This document shows, piece by piece, positions 34,153 to 42,106 of a stretch of 64,000 bases of DNA. The number at the start of each line of letters is the position of its first letter. The stretch's first letter is position 1. The position numbers were made by a program, and so were the translations under genes. The notes under the pieces are model-generated. The model was not told where the DNA came from. It saw only the letters and a program-made list of their open reading frames with translations, and made no database searches. Source of the stretch: Actinocatenispora sp036503555 (lineage in GTDB: Bacteria; Actinomycetota; Actinomycetes; Mycobacteriales; Micromonosporaceae); the NCBI GenBank assembly GCA_036503555.1, contig DASXWQ010000082.1, positions 310,001 to 374,000 of the forward strand. Reading direction: 5' to 3'.

Positions 34153-35583
34153 CTATGCGACGTCGGGCCGTGTCATCAGCGGCGCCCGCAGGTGCACCAG
34201 CAGGTCGGGGCCGGTCAGGGGCACGGTGCTCCACGTCGCCGCGGCGGTCCGGGCGGCGGCGTCGACCACCAGCCGTACCCGGTGCGGGGTGGTGACGAGG
34301 TAGAGGTCGGCGACGAACGTGTCGCCCTGCCAGGCACCGGCCGCAACGACCGGCCGGCCGAGCGGCGAACTCTCCCGCCATTCGCCGTGGCCCGCCGCGA
34401 CGTCGAGGGCCGGGCCGAGCCGCAGGAGCCAGCCACCGGCCACCGGATCGACCGCCACCGTGGTGCCGTCCGGCAGGGCCGAACCCTCGGCCGACGCGTC
34501 GACGCTCGCCGTGACGGAACGCCGCGGGCCGGCCGACCCCGGCACGGGTACGAACGACAGCCCGCGCAGCCGGTCGGCGAGAGCCTCGTCGTCGCGCACG
34601 CCTGCCGGGTCGTCCACGCCGGGCAGCAGGCAGTCCCACACGGCGCCGGTCGTTGCCCCGTCGGGGCCGTCGCCCGCCGTCACGGCGACGACCAGGTCGT
34701 ACGTGGGGAAGACCATGCACAGCTGGCCGAAGGCGCCGTCACCGCGGTAACCGTCACGCGCCATCCAGAACTGGTACCCGTACCCGGCCATCGAGTCGGG
34801 ACCGCGGGAGCCGTCCGCCAGCTGCCGGGTCTCGATGTGCCGGCTCGTCGCGAGGCGTACCCAGTCGCGCGGGACGAGCTGCCGGTCGCCCCAGGCGCCG
34901 TCGCGCAGCAGCAGTTCGCCGAAGGCGGCGACGGCCTCGGTCGTCAGGTGCAGCCCGTGGAATCCGAACGAGGCGCCGCTCGCCACCCGGTCCCACTCGG
35001 CGTGGTCGACGCCCATCGGCCGGAAGAGGCGCTCGTCGAGCAGTTCCGGCAGGCCGCGGCCGGTGACCCGCTCCACCATCCGGGCCAACACGTACGTGGT
35101 CGCGTTGTCGTAGACGTGCTTGGTCCCCTCGACCTCGGCGAACGGTACGCGCAGGAAGCCCCTGGTGAGGTCGCCCGGTTCGAGCCGCCACGCCTCGTCG
35201 AGGCTGTCCGTGGCGTGGCCGGCCGTCATGGACAGCAGGTGGTGCACCGTGAGCCGGCGCCCCTGCGCCGCGATGTCGCCCGGAACGTGGTCGGGCAACA
35301 CGTCCACGACCCTGTCGTCCACCGACAGCAGCCCGTCGGCGATCGCGAGCCCCACGGCGACCGACGTGAACGACTTCGTCAACGAGTAGAGCAGGTGTGG
35401 GCGCTCGGCCGAGTACGGCGCCCACCAGCCTTCGGCGACCACATGACCGTGGCGTACGACCATGACGGAGTGGCACTCGACGGATCGAGCGTCGAGCTCG
35501 TCCAACAGCGCGGCGACCGCACGGGACGACACCCCCGCGGCAGCCGGTGTCGACCGCGGCAGCAGTGGGCGCTGAGAAGCCAT
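34153..35583 (-). CDS. serine hydrolase (beta-lactamase family)
   Basis: A 476-residue protein without a signal peptide. The SxxK motif is SLTK (S67, K70) and the Tyr motif is YDN (158-160). LLSMTAGH is the usual marker after the nucleophile helix. The C-terminal 130 residues form a separate beta-rich domain. Such cytoplasmic family members often hydrolyse small esters or amides. It lies downstream of the TROVE gene on the same strand but is separated from it by a strong terminator, so it needs its own promoter. Confidence 0.87.
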   Translation of the reverse strand: MASQRPLLPRSTPAAAGVSSRAVAALLDELDARSVECHSVMVVRHGHVVAEGWWAPYSAERPHLLYSLTKSFTSVAVGLAIADGLLSVDDRVVDVLPDHVPGDIAAQGRRLTVHHLLSMTAGHATDSLDEAWRLEPGDLTRGFLRVPFAEVEGTKHVYDNATTYVLARMVERVTGRGLPELLDERLFRPMGVDHAEWDRVASGASFGFHGLHLTTEAVAAFGELLLRDGAWGDRQLVPRDWVRLATSRHIETRQLADGSRGPDSMAGYGYQFWMARDGYRGDGAFGQLCMVFPTYDLVVAVTAGDGPDGATTGAVWDCLLPGVDDPAGVRDDEALADRLRGLSFVPVPGSAGPRRSVTASVDASAEGSALPDGTTVAVDPVAGGWLLRLGPALDVAAGHGEWRESSPLGRPVVAAGAWQGDTFVADLYLVTTPHRVRLVVDAAARTAAATWSTVPLTGPDLLVHLRAPLMTRPDVA

Positions 35584-35611
35584 CCGCGCACCCTAACAAC
35601 GCCGTCCGGCA

Positions 35612-35653
35612 ACGGCTGCGGAGTTTCGCGTCCCCGCGGAACTCCGCAGCCGT
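35612..35653 (-). terminator. terminator of the TROVE operon
   Basis: Arms 35612-35630 and 35635-35653 pair over 19 bp with one G.U wobble around the loop TCCC. It starts 19 bp after the TROVE stop codon and would separate that transcript from the serine hydrolase gene. Confidence 0.8.
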
Positions 35654-35671
35654 CACCGTGCCGGGAAGACC

Positions 35672-37249
35672 TCACTGCTCCCAGGGCCACGCGGCGTTTC
35701 GCCCGGCCTCGATCAGCGGGATCATCCGGAACGCGGCGTCGGACAGCCCGCCGAACGTGTGCCGGTTGGCCGAGCCGGACGGGCCGTGCCCGTACCGGTA
35801 GCCGGCCACGTTCCACGTGTACACCGGCACCGTCGCCGGTACCCGCTCCGTCGGGTTGCCGTACGTCGCCTGCTCGTCGGTGACGATCACGACGCGGTCG
35901 TGCTGCCGGTAGTGCTCGGCCACCGCGGCCGCCGTGTTCGTGCCGCCCAGGCCGCCGAACCGCTCCAGTACGCGCAGCACGGACTCGCCGGCGCCGAGGC
36001 GTACCGGCGCGCTGGACGTGCCGAACTGGACCAGGTCGGCCGACGCGCAGCGCGACGCGAGCGCGGTGCCGAAGATCGCCGCGGCGTCCGCCCGGGTCAG
36101 GTCCGACCGGGACGACAGCGGAGACCACATCGATCCGGACCGGTCGACGAGCACGAGCGTCCGGCCGGGCAGCGCCGGTACGTTCGCCAGGGACAGGCCG
36201 AGCGCCGTCTCCAGCGGGTACGCCCAGCGCAGCGACGGCGCCGCCCGGTACGCCGACAGGAACCGCATCGGCAGCTGCCGCGACCGCGCAACCTCGCCCG
36301 GGTCGACGAGCCGCTCGGCGACGCCGGCGGCGACCGCGTCGGACACGCCGGCCTCGTCGAGGTTGCGCAGGTTGCGCAGCAGCGCCATGTACCCCATCGA
36401 CCCGATCACGGCCTGCCACGCCTCGGCGTCCATCGGCCCCTGGAGCCACCCGGCGAGCGCCTCCCACGTCATGCCGGCGCGGGTGAGCCGGTCGTCCTCG
36501 GCGTGGCCGCGGGCGATCGTCGTCACCAGGTCCCGCCGCGCCTCGACGGGAAGGGCCATCAGCTCGGCGCGGGCGCGCAGCATCCCCAGCGCGGCGGGGA
36601 TGTCGTTGTCCCGGCCGTGCCGGCGGTCGAGGGCGTGCGCGAACAGCGCGCCCTGCCACGGCTTGTCCGGGTCGGGTGACGGGTGGACGAGGTCGACCAC
36701 GTCGCCGAACCGGAACCCGTGCGAGTCGGTGTCGTACTTGAGCAGGTTCCGCTCGGTGTACAGCCGGCGTACGGCGTCGGCGATGCCGCGCTTGACGGGC
36801 TTCGGGACCGACCGGCCGTACCGGGACGTCCAGTACGCCAGCGCCTCACCCGGCTCGTCGGCGCGCCGCAGCACCGACGCGACGAGCTGCCGGCTCCCGC
36901 CGGCGAGGCCCGCGTCGAGGCGGGCCTTCGCCGCCTCCAGCGCGGCGACGACCGGCGCCGACCGCATGTTCGCCTCGGTACGCAGCCACCGCAGGAAACC
37001 CGCCAGCCAGTCCACATCGGACACCGCGACCTCGTGCACGAGCTCGCGGTAGCGGGCGTCGCGCTCACCGGCGGCCTCGTAGAAGGTGTCCTCGCCGACC
37101 ATGTTCGACACGGCCAGCAGGAACAGCTCCGACGTGGTGTCCCGGGCGTAGCCGGCGCCGCCCTCGTACGTGCGGGCGGTCGGCCGCTCGTCGGTACGGA
37201 CCGGCGAGGTCGGCGCCGGCCGCGCCGCGGCGGTGTCGAACTTGGACAT
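35672..37249 (-). CDS. rsr: TROVE/vWA protein, Ro60 orthologue
   Basis: A 525-residue Ro60-like protein. The TROVE domain (about 30-350) forms a HEAT-repeat ring that in known Ro proteins binds the ends of misfolded RNAs in the hole and Y RNA on the outside. The vWA domain (about 360-525) has an intact metal site: DRSGS (369-373), a Thr in GGTNTAAAV and the Asp of VTDEQ. The start ATG at 37249 follows GAGAGGAG, which lies in a perfect hairpin. Directly upstream on the same strand are four Y-RNA-like units. No RtcA or RtcB gene is present in the window. Function in RNA quality control or repair is inferred from orthologues. Confidence 0.93.
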   Translation of the reverse strand: MSKFDTAAARPAPTSPVRTDERPTARTYEGGAGYARDTTSELFLLAVSNMVGEDTFYEAAGERDARYRELVHEVAVSDVDWLAGFLRWLRTEANMRSAPVVAALEAAKARLDAGLAGGSRQLVASVLRRADEPGEALAYWTSRYGRSVPKPVKRGIADAVRRLYTERNLLKYDTDSHGFRFGDVVDLVHPSPDPDKPWQGALFAHALDRRHGRDNDIPAALGMLRARAELMALPVEARRDLVTTIARGHAEDDRLTRAGMTWEALAGWLQGPMDAEAWQAVIGSMGYMALLRNLRNLDEAGVSDAVAAGVAERLVDPGEVARSRQLPMRFLSAYRAAPSLRWAYPLETALGLSLANVPALPGRTLVLVDRSGSMWSPLSSRSDLTRADAAAIFGTALASRCASADLVQFGTSSAPVRLGAGESVLRVLERFGGLGGTNTAAAVAEHYRQHDRVVIVTDEQATYGNPTERVPATVPVYTWNVAGYRYGHGPSGSANRHTFGGLSDAAFRMIPLIEAGRNAAWPWEQ

Positions 37250-37250
37250 G

Positions 37251-37286
37251 GAACGGGGCTCCTCTCGCCTGAGGGGAGCCCCGTTC
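37251..37286 (-). promoter_or_regulatory. 12-bp hairpin holding the TROVE ribosome binding site
   Basis: Arms 37251-37262 and 37275-37286 are perfect 12-bp inverted repeats with a 12-nt loop. On the minus strand GAGAGGAG (37266-37259) is half in the loop and half in the 3' arm, ending 9 nt before the ATG. Folding would hide the site, so TROVE translation may depend on opening this stem. It could also stop some transcripts of the Y-RNA array. Confidence 0.65.
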
Positions 37287-37301
37287 GCGAAGCGTGCGCG
37301 T

Positions 37302-37456
37302 CCGAGGTCAGGGTCGGCGGCGGTACGTAGGTGTCCTGGGCCGCTGGACGACACCGGCCGTGGCCGACGGCGGGATTCGAACCCGCGTTGCCCCTTTTGG
37401 AGAGGGAAGTAACCGTCGCCTGCGCACCGGACGCGCTGCTCTGCAGTTGTGGCTCC
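37302..37456 (-). ncRNA. Y-RNA-like unit 4 with permuted tRNA mimic
   Basis: From 5' to 3' on the minus strand: box CACAACT (37451-37445), hairpin 37436-37422, 5' strand of the terminal stem (37420-37412), TACTTC (37411-37406), an anticodon-like hairpin (37406-37392; loop CTCCAAA as in tRNA-Trp), a canonical T arm with loop TTCGAAT (37386-37370), a closed acceptor-like hairpin of 6 bp (37369-37352), a D arm (37349-37333), the 3' strand of the terminal stem (37324-37316; 8 of 9 pairs) and box GACCTCGG (37309-37302). This order is a circularly permuted tRNA set on a stem, the architecture known for bacterial YrlA RNAs that bind Ro60. Confidence 0.7.
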
Positions 37457-37609
37457 CCGAGATCAAGGTCGATGACGGTGTTGGTTCCACTGCTCTGCCA
37501 CCTGAGCTACAGCGGCCGGAACCGCTGGCGGGACTCGAACCCGCGACCTGAGGATCAGAAGTAGCCGTCGTCTTCGCACCGGGGAGGTGCAGGATGAAGT
37601 TGTGGATCC
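37457..37609 (-). ncRNA. Y-RNA-like unit 3 with permuted tRNA mimic
   Basis: Same order as unit 4 on the minus strand: GATCCACAACT (37608-37598), hairpin GCACC/GGTGC (37590-37576), terminal stem 5' strand (37572-37565), TACTTC (37563-37558), small hairpin CTGA/TCAG (37558-37548), T arm with loop TTCGAGT (37544-37528), closed acceptor hairpin CAGCGG/CCGCTG (37527-37510), D arm GCTC/GAGC with GG in its loop (37507-37492), terminal stem 3' strand (37480-37471; one mismatch) and box GATCTCGG (37464-37457). Acceptor and D-arm sequences differ from unit 4, so it mimics a different tRNA. Confidence 0.7.
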
Positions 37610-37747
37610 CCGAGGTCAGAGGAGCGACGGGGCCGCTGTCCGCTTTCGCGGTAGCAGTGGGTTCGCCGGCAGGAACACGCCCTGCCTCCTCCAGTGAAGT
37701 ACCCGTCGCAGTCGCACCGGGGACGGTGCAACACGCCTGATGCACAC
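37610..37747 (-). ncRNA. Y-RNA-like unit 2 without T/D arms
   Basis: It shares the hairpin (GCACCG/CGGTGC, 37729-37714), the terminal stem (5' strand 37709-37702, 3' strand 37631-37624, eight perfect pairs), TACTTC (37701-37696) and the downstream box GACCTCGG (37617-37610). The inside is not tRNA-like: a 6-bp hairpin with a 7-nt loop (37686-37668) and a 4-bp stem with a GAAA tetraloop (37651-37640). CACAACT is replaced by GCATCAG. Confidence 0.55.
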
Positions 37748-37831
37748 CCGAGGTCACCGGCGTCCGAGGCGGTACGTCACCTGAGAAGTAGCCCCGGACA
37801 GCGCACCGGGCGCGCCGTTCAGTTGTGATCG
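37748..37831 (-). ncRNA. Y-RNA-like unit 1, short form
   Basis: The first and shortest unit (about 84 nt): GATCACAACT (37830-37821), hairpin GCGCG/TGCGC (37815-37801), terminal stem 5' strand (37799-37792), TACTTC (37790-37785), about 15 nt with no clear tRNA-like arm, stem 3' strand (37769-37762; eight pairs with one G.U) and box GACCTCGG (37755-37748). A TATGGT -10 box at 37843-37838 would start transcription at or near its first base. Confidence 0.5.
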
Positions 37832-37837
37832 ACCAGA

Positions 37838-37843
37838 ACCATA
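37838..37843 (-). promoter_or_regulatory. candidate -10 box of the Y-RNA array
   Basis: TATGGT on the minus strand, 7 bp before unit 1 and 54 bp after the Eis stop codon. The -35 region is weak (TGGAGC at 17 bp). No similar box precedes units 2-4, which suggests one long precursor. Confidence 0.4.
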
Positions 37844-37896
37844 GCCTTGCGCCGCAACACGCTCCAGCCAATTCGCGGACCCGCGCCGGCCCGGCG

Positions 37897-39117
37897 TCAG
37901 AAGGCGGGGAACGCGGGGCCGGCGGGGTGGAAGGGTGCGCGTTCAGCCCGGAAGGACAGCGAGGCGGCGGCGAGCGCGCCGGGCCGCAGTTCCTCGACCC
38001 GACCCGCGACGGCGAGCGTCGACAGGGCGGTACCGCCGAGGTACGCCGCGCCCAGTTCGGCCGCGGACAGCCGCAGGTCGGCACCGTCCCGGGTGCGGTC
38101 GTAGGAGACGGTGTCGCCGTCCGCGGTGAGGCGGAAACGCCCGGCGTTCCACGGGCAGAAGGCGTCCTCGACGTCCAGCACCACGTCGATCGGCGTGCTG
38201 TAGCGGCGCGCCGTGAGCGCCCGGTCGACGTCGACCAGGCGTACCCAGAGGTTGTCGACGACGGTGGCGTGGACCGACCGCGGGTCGAGCAGCAGGTACG
38301 GCAGCGCCTCGTCGACGGCGCCCTCGTAGCTGACGTGGTCGTGCCCGTCGAGGTCGATCACGAACCGCCACAGCGCCGCGTACGACCGGCGGGTGGTGGC
38401 GGTCAGCTCGACGACCCGTACGGTGCTCCGCGCGGAGCGGTAGAGCACGTAGCCGGTGACCGCGCCGTCCGCGTCGGTGTGTACCGCGAAGCGCAGCGCC
38501 GTGGCGCCGGCACGGGCGTGCTCGGGGTCGCGGAGCCGGGCGTCCCAGTACCTGTCGGTCCGGTCGACCCAGCCGGCGACGTCGTGGCGGGCCGTGTCGT
38601 ACACCTTCTCCAGCAGCGGCCGGGCCCGCTCGACGTCGAGCAACCGGATCGCGCCGTCGCCGAGGTCGATGTCGGGCCGCAACGCCATGAAGCGCGTGTC
38701 GCCGTCCAGCACCGCCAGGTGGCTGGCGACGCCGTACCCGAAACGGCCGTAGATGGTGGCCTCGGCGGCGTTGAGCGCGGCAACCGGTTCGCCCGACTCG
38801 TGCAGCTCGGCGAACTGCCGCCGCATCATCGCCGACAGGATGCCACGACGCCGGTGCGTGGGCAGGACCGCCACGAGCGTCACGCCCGCGACCGGTACGA
38901 CGCCCCCAGGAACCGTCAGGGACCGCCCGTAGATCGACATCCCGCCCACGAGTTCGGGGCCGTCGAACGCCGCGGTCGTACGCTCCGGCTCGATCGTCGC
39001 CTCGGCGTTCCGCAGCGCGCCCGCGCGCCAGTCCTGGCCGTACGTGGTGGTGATCATCCGGGCCCACGTCTCGAACTCGTGGGCGGCGATGCCGCGAAGC
39101 GGGTACGTGTTCGTCAT
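37897..39117 (-). CDS. Eis-family GNAT N-acetyltransferase
   Basis: A 406-residue protein built like M. tuberculosis Eis: an N-terminal GNAT domain with the acetyl-CoA motif VLPTHRRRGILSAMMRRQF (about 92-110), a second GNAT-like domain and a C-terminal sterol-carrier-like domain. It ends in Phe, the residue whose terminal carboxylate is the general base in Eis, and the Tyr of GRFGYG (about 131) fits the catalytic acid. Eis enzymes acetylate several amines of aminoglycosides and lysines. The ATG at 39117 fits the family start. It lies just upstream of the Y-RNA array on the same strand. Confidence 0.9.
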   Translation of the reverse strand: MTNTYPLRGIAAHEFETWARMITTTYGQDWRAGALRNAEATIEPERTTAAFDGPELVGGMSIYGRSLTVPGGVVPVAGVTLVAVLPTHRRRGILSAMMRRQFAELHESGEPVAALNAAEATIYGRFGYGVASHLAVLDGDTRFMALRPDIDLGDGAIRLLDVERARPLLEKVYDTARHDVAGWVDRTDRYWDARLRDPEHARAGATALRFAVHTDADGAVTGYVLYRSARSTVRVVELTATTRRSYAALWRFVIDLDGHDHVSYEGAVDEALPYLLLDPRSVHATVVDNLWVRLVDVDRALTARRYSTPIDVVLDVEDAFCPWNAGRFRLTADGDTVSYDRTRDGADLRLSAAELGAAYLGGTALSTLAVAGRVEELRPGALAAASLSFRAERAPFHPAGPAFPAF

Positions 39118-39182
39118 GCGTCGAGCGTCGCCGGGTAAACAGCCGCCGCGCATCGTGCGATCTCGGTATTTATGCTGGCCGG

Positions 39183-41948
39183 ATGGCGTCGGATCGCGTG
39201 GTCAGCCCCGTCCTCGTCGGCCGGGACGAGGCGCTGGGGACGCTGGCGGCGGCGCTGGCGACCGCCCGTACGGACGGCCCGGCGGTCGTGCTGGTCGCCG
39301 GCGAGGCCGGCATCGGCAAGTCGCGGCTGCTCGCCGAGTTCGCCCGCACCGCGCCGCAGCCGGTACGCGTCGTCGGCGGCGCGTGCGCGGAGCTGGGCGG
39401 CGACGGCCTCGCGTACGCGCCGTTCGTGGCCGTGGTGCGCCAGGTGATCCGCGGCGACCGGGCGGGGCTCGGACACTACCGGGAACTCGCCGAGTGGTTC
39501 CCGGAGCTGGGTGACGGGAGCGCCGGCCAGGGCGGCCGGCACCGGCTGTTCGAGGAGGTCCTCACGCTGGTCGAGCGGGCCGCCGAGACGGGGCCGGTGG
39601 TCGTGTCGATCGAGGACCTGCACTGGGCGGACGCCGCGACCCGCGACCTGTTCGGGTTCCTCGCCCGGAACCTGACGCGGCCCGGCGCGCTGCTCGTCGC
39701 CACGTACCGTCCCGCCGAGGCGGACGCCGAGCGGTTCGGCCCGTTGCTGTCCGAGCTCGCCCGCGGCCGGCGTACCACGACGCTGCGGCTCGGCCGGCTC
39801 ACCGAGGCCGAGGTCAGCCGCCAACTCACCGCGATCCTCGGCGCGTCGCCCGAACCCGCCGCGGTACGCCGGGTGTACGAGCGCAGCGACGGCAACCCGC
39901 TGTTCGTCGAGGCGCTCGCCCGCGCCGGCGAGCGCACCCCGGACAGCCTGCGCGACCTGCTCCTGTACGGTCCGCGGTCGCTGCCCGAGCCGGCCCGCGT
40001 GCTGCTGGGTACGGCGTCGGTGGCCGGCGGCCCGGTCGACCACCGGCTCCTCGCGGACGTGGTCGACCTGGCCCCGGCGGAGCTGGACACGGTGTTGCGC
40101 CAGCTCGTCGACCGCAGCCTGCTCGTCGTCGCCGGCGACGGGTACGACTTCCGGCACGCGCTGATCCGGCAGGCGGTGTACGAGGACCTGCTGCCCGGGC
40201 AGCGCACGCGGATGCACGCCCGGTACGCCGATGCCTTGCGGCGCAACGGATCGTCGGCCGACCTGGCCGCGCACGCGTACGCCGCCGGGGACGACGCGCT
40301 GACCCTCGACGCCGCGTTCCGGGCCGCGGGCGCGGCGTACCGTGGGTACGCCTACGTCGAACAGCTCCACCTGCTCGACCGCCTCCTCGACGTCTGGGAC
40401 CGGGTCGCGGACCCGGCGACGCGGCTCGGCGTGGACCGGGTGGACGTGCTGACCGCGGCGGCCGAAGCCTGCATGCTCACCGGCGACTACGCGCGCGGCG
40501 CGGAGCTGGCCGCCGCGGGCCTCGCCGCCGTCGACGAGCGGGCCGACGCCGAACGCGCCGCGCTCCTGCTCGAACACCGGGGCCGCCTCACGATCCGCAT
40601 GAACGGCAGCGGAATCCCCGACTTCGACCGCGCGCTGGCGCTGCTGCCCGACGATCCCGACTCGGTGCAGCGGGGCCGGCTGCTCGGGATGACGGCGATG
40701 GGCCGCCCACCGGAGACCGACGCGACCCGCGCCGAGTTCACCGAGGCGCTGCGCGTCGGCAGGCGTACCGGCGACCCGACGGTCACCGTACGAGGGCTGC
40801 TCGGTGTCGGCGCCATGGCCGGCGACCTCACCATGCTCGCCGAGGCGCGAACGCTCGCCGACGGGCTCGACAGCCCCGACCTCCTGCTGACCGTGCCGAT
40901 GTACGAGGCGGCCCTGCGTACGAGGCTGGGTGACCAGGACGGCAGCGTCGCGGTAGCCCGGGACGGCATCCGCCACGCCCGCCGGCTCGGCCTCGCCCGC
41001 AGCCGCGGCGCCGAGATCGCCCGGTACGCCGCACGCAGCCTGATCCTCGCCGGCCGGTGGGACGACGCGGCCACCGTACTGGCCGACGCGCTCGCCGAGA
41101 ACCCGCCACTGGTACCCGGCCTCGCGCTGCGGATCCTCGTCGGCCACCTGGCGCTGCTGCGCGGTGACGTCGCCGCCGCGGCCGACGCCGCCGCGGCGGT
41201 CGAGCACGTCGACGCGCTCGACACGGTCAGCCTCCTGGCCCGCCACCCGTTGCTGTGCCTGCTCGCCCTCGCCCAGGGCGACACCGAGCGGGGTGACCGG
41301 TACGTCGACCGCGCGCTCGCCGACCCGGCGCTCACCGCCCACCACAGCCACGACGCCCGGCCCGTGCTGATCGCCGGCGCACTCGTCCAGCGCGCCCGGC
41401 TCGCCGACCGGGCGTCCCGGACCGGCGTCGCGGCCCGGCAGGCGCGGATCGCGGCCCTCGACGAGACACTCGGCGTCGACGGTCCGTTCGACGCGGCGCT
41501 GCGCACCATGCTGCGCGCGCTGCTCGCCGACCGCGGCTGGGACCGGGCGGCCGCGGCCTGGCGCGGGCTCGGCCAGCCGTACGAACTCGCCCAGTGCCTG
41601 TTCTTCGGCGCGGCCGCCGCCTCTGGCGAGGACCGGAGGGCCCGGCTCCGGGAGGCGGCACGCCTCGCCCGGAACCTCGGCGCGGCGCCCCTCGCCGACC
41701 AGATCGCCCGGCTCGACGGGCACGCGCCGGACCGGCACGGCCTCACCGCACGCGAACGCGACGTACTCGAACTGATCGCCGAGGGCCTGAGCAACCGGCG
41801 GATCGCCGAACGGCTGCACATCTCGGCGAGTACGGCGGGCGTCCACGTCTCGCACATCCTGGCCAAACTCGGCGCGGCGACCCGTACCGAGGCCGCGGCC
41901 GTCGCCCACCGCGAGGGCCTCACCGGCGACGCCACCCACCTGTCGTAG
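39183..41948 (+). CDS. large LuxR-family ATPase regulator (LAL type)
   Basis: A 921-residue regulator. The N-terminal STAND-type ATPase has Walker A GEAGIGKS (40-47) and Walker B VVVSIEDLHWAD (about 139-150). A long helical repeat region of TPR type follows (about 350-840). The C-terminal LuxR helix-turn-helix is at about 855-915 (LTARERDVLELIAEGLSNRRIA, then SASTAGVHVSHILAKL, in pieces). LAL proteins activate antibiotic or sugar pathways in actinomycetes when a ligand and ATP are bound. Neighbours give no clear target. It is divergent from the Eis gene with 65 bp between starts. Confidence 0.92.
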   Translation: MASDRVVSPVLVGRDEALGTLAAALATARTDGPAVVLVAGEAGIGKSRLLAEFARTAPQPVRVVGGACAELGGDGLAYAPFVAVVRQVIRGDRAGLGHYRELAEWFPELGDGSAGQGGRHRLFEEVLTLVERAAETGPVVVSIEDLHWADAATRDLFGFLARNLTRPGALLVATYRPAEADAERFGPLLSELARGRRTTTLRLGRLTEAEVSRQLTAILGASPEPAAVRRVYERSDGNPLFVEALARAGERTPDSLRDLLLYGPRSLPEPARVLLGTASVAGGPVDHRLLADVVDLAPAELDTVLRQLVDRSLLVVAGDGYDFRHALIRQAVYEDLLPGQRTRMHARYADALRRNGSSADLAAHAYAAGDDALTLDAAFRAAGAAYRGYAYVEQLHLLDRLLDVWDRVADPATRLGVDRVDVLTAAAEACMLTGDYARGAELAAAGLAAVDERADAERAALLLEHRGRLTIRMNGSGIPDFDRALALLPDDPDSVQRGRLLGMTAMGRPPETDATRAEFTEALRVGRRTGDPTVTVRGLLGVGAMAGDLTMLAEARTLADGLDSPDLLLTVPMYEAALRTRLGDQDGSVAVARDGIRHARRLGLARSRGAEIARYAARSLILAGRWDDAATVLADALAENPPLVPGLALRILVGHLALLRGDVAAAADAAAAVEHVDALDTVSLLARHPLLCLLALAQGDTERGDRYVDRALADPALTAHHSHDARPVLIAGALVQRARLADRASRTGVAARQARIAALDETLGVDGPFDAALRTMLRALLADRGWDRAAAAWRGLGQPYELAQCLFFGAAAASGEDRRARLREAARLARNLGAAPLADQIARLDGHAPDRHGLTARERDVLELIAEGLSNRRIAERLHISASTAGVHVSHILAKLGAATRTEAAAVAHREGLTGDATHLS

Positions 41949-42106
41949 CCCAACCCGGTGCCGCACCAGCACCGACCCGGTCGCCACTGCGCCGTGCTCG
42001 CCAGGCGTCCTCCGCGCCGCCGCCCGGGAGACCGAGCGGGCCGGTCCCGGGCCGCCCGGCGGAAAACTCGTCGAGTCTGCGCCGTGGACGTTGGCAGACT
42101 GAGCGC

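Noticed and set aside
37352..37544. Two ordinary tRNA genes on the minus strand, suggested by canonical T arms
   Set aside because: The D arms lie after the acceptor segment, not before the T arm, the acceptor stems are closed hairpins and no uninterrupted cloverleaf can be drawn. The order fits a permuted Y-RNA mimic.
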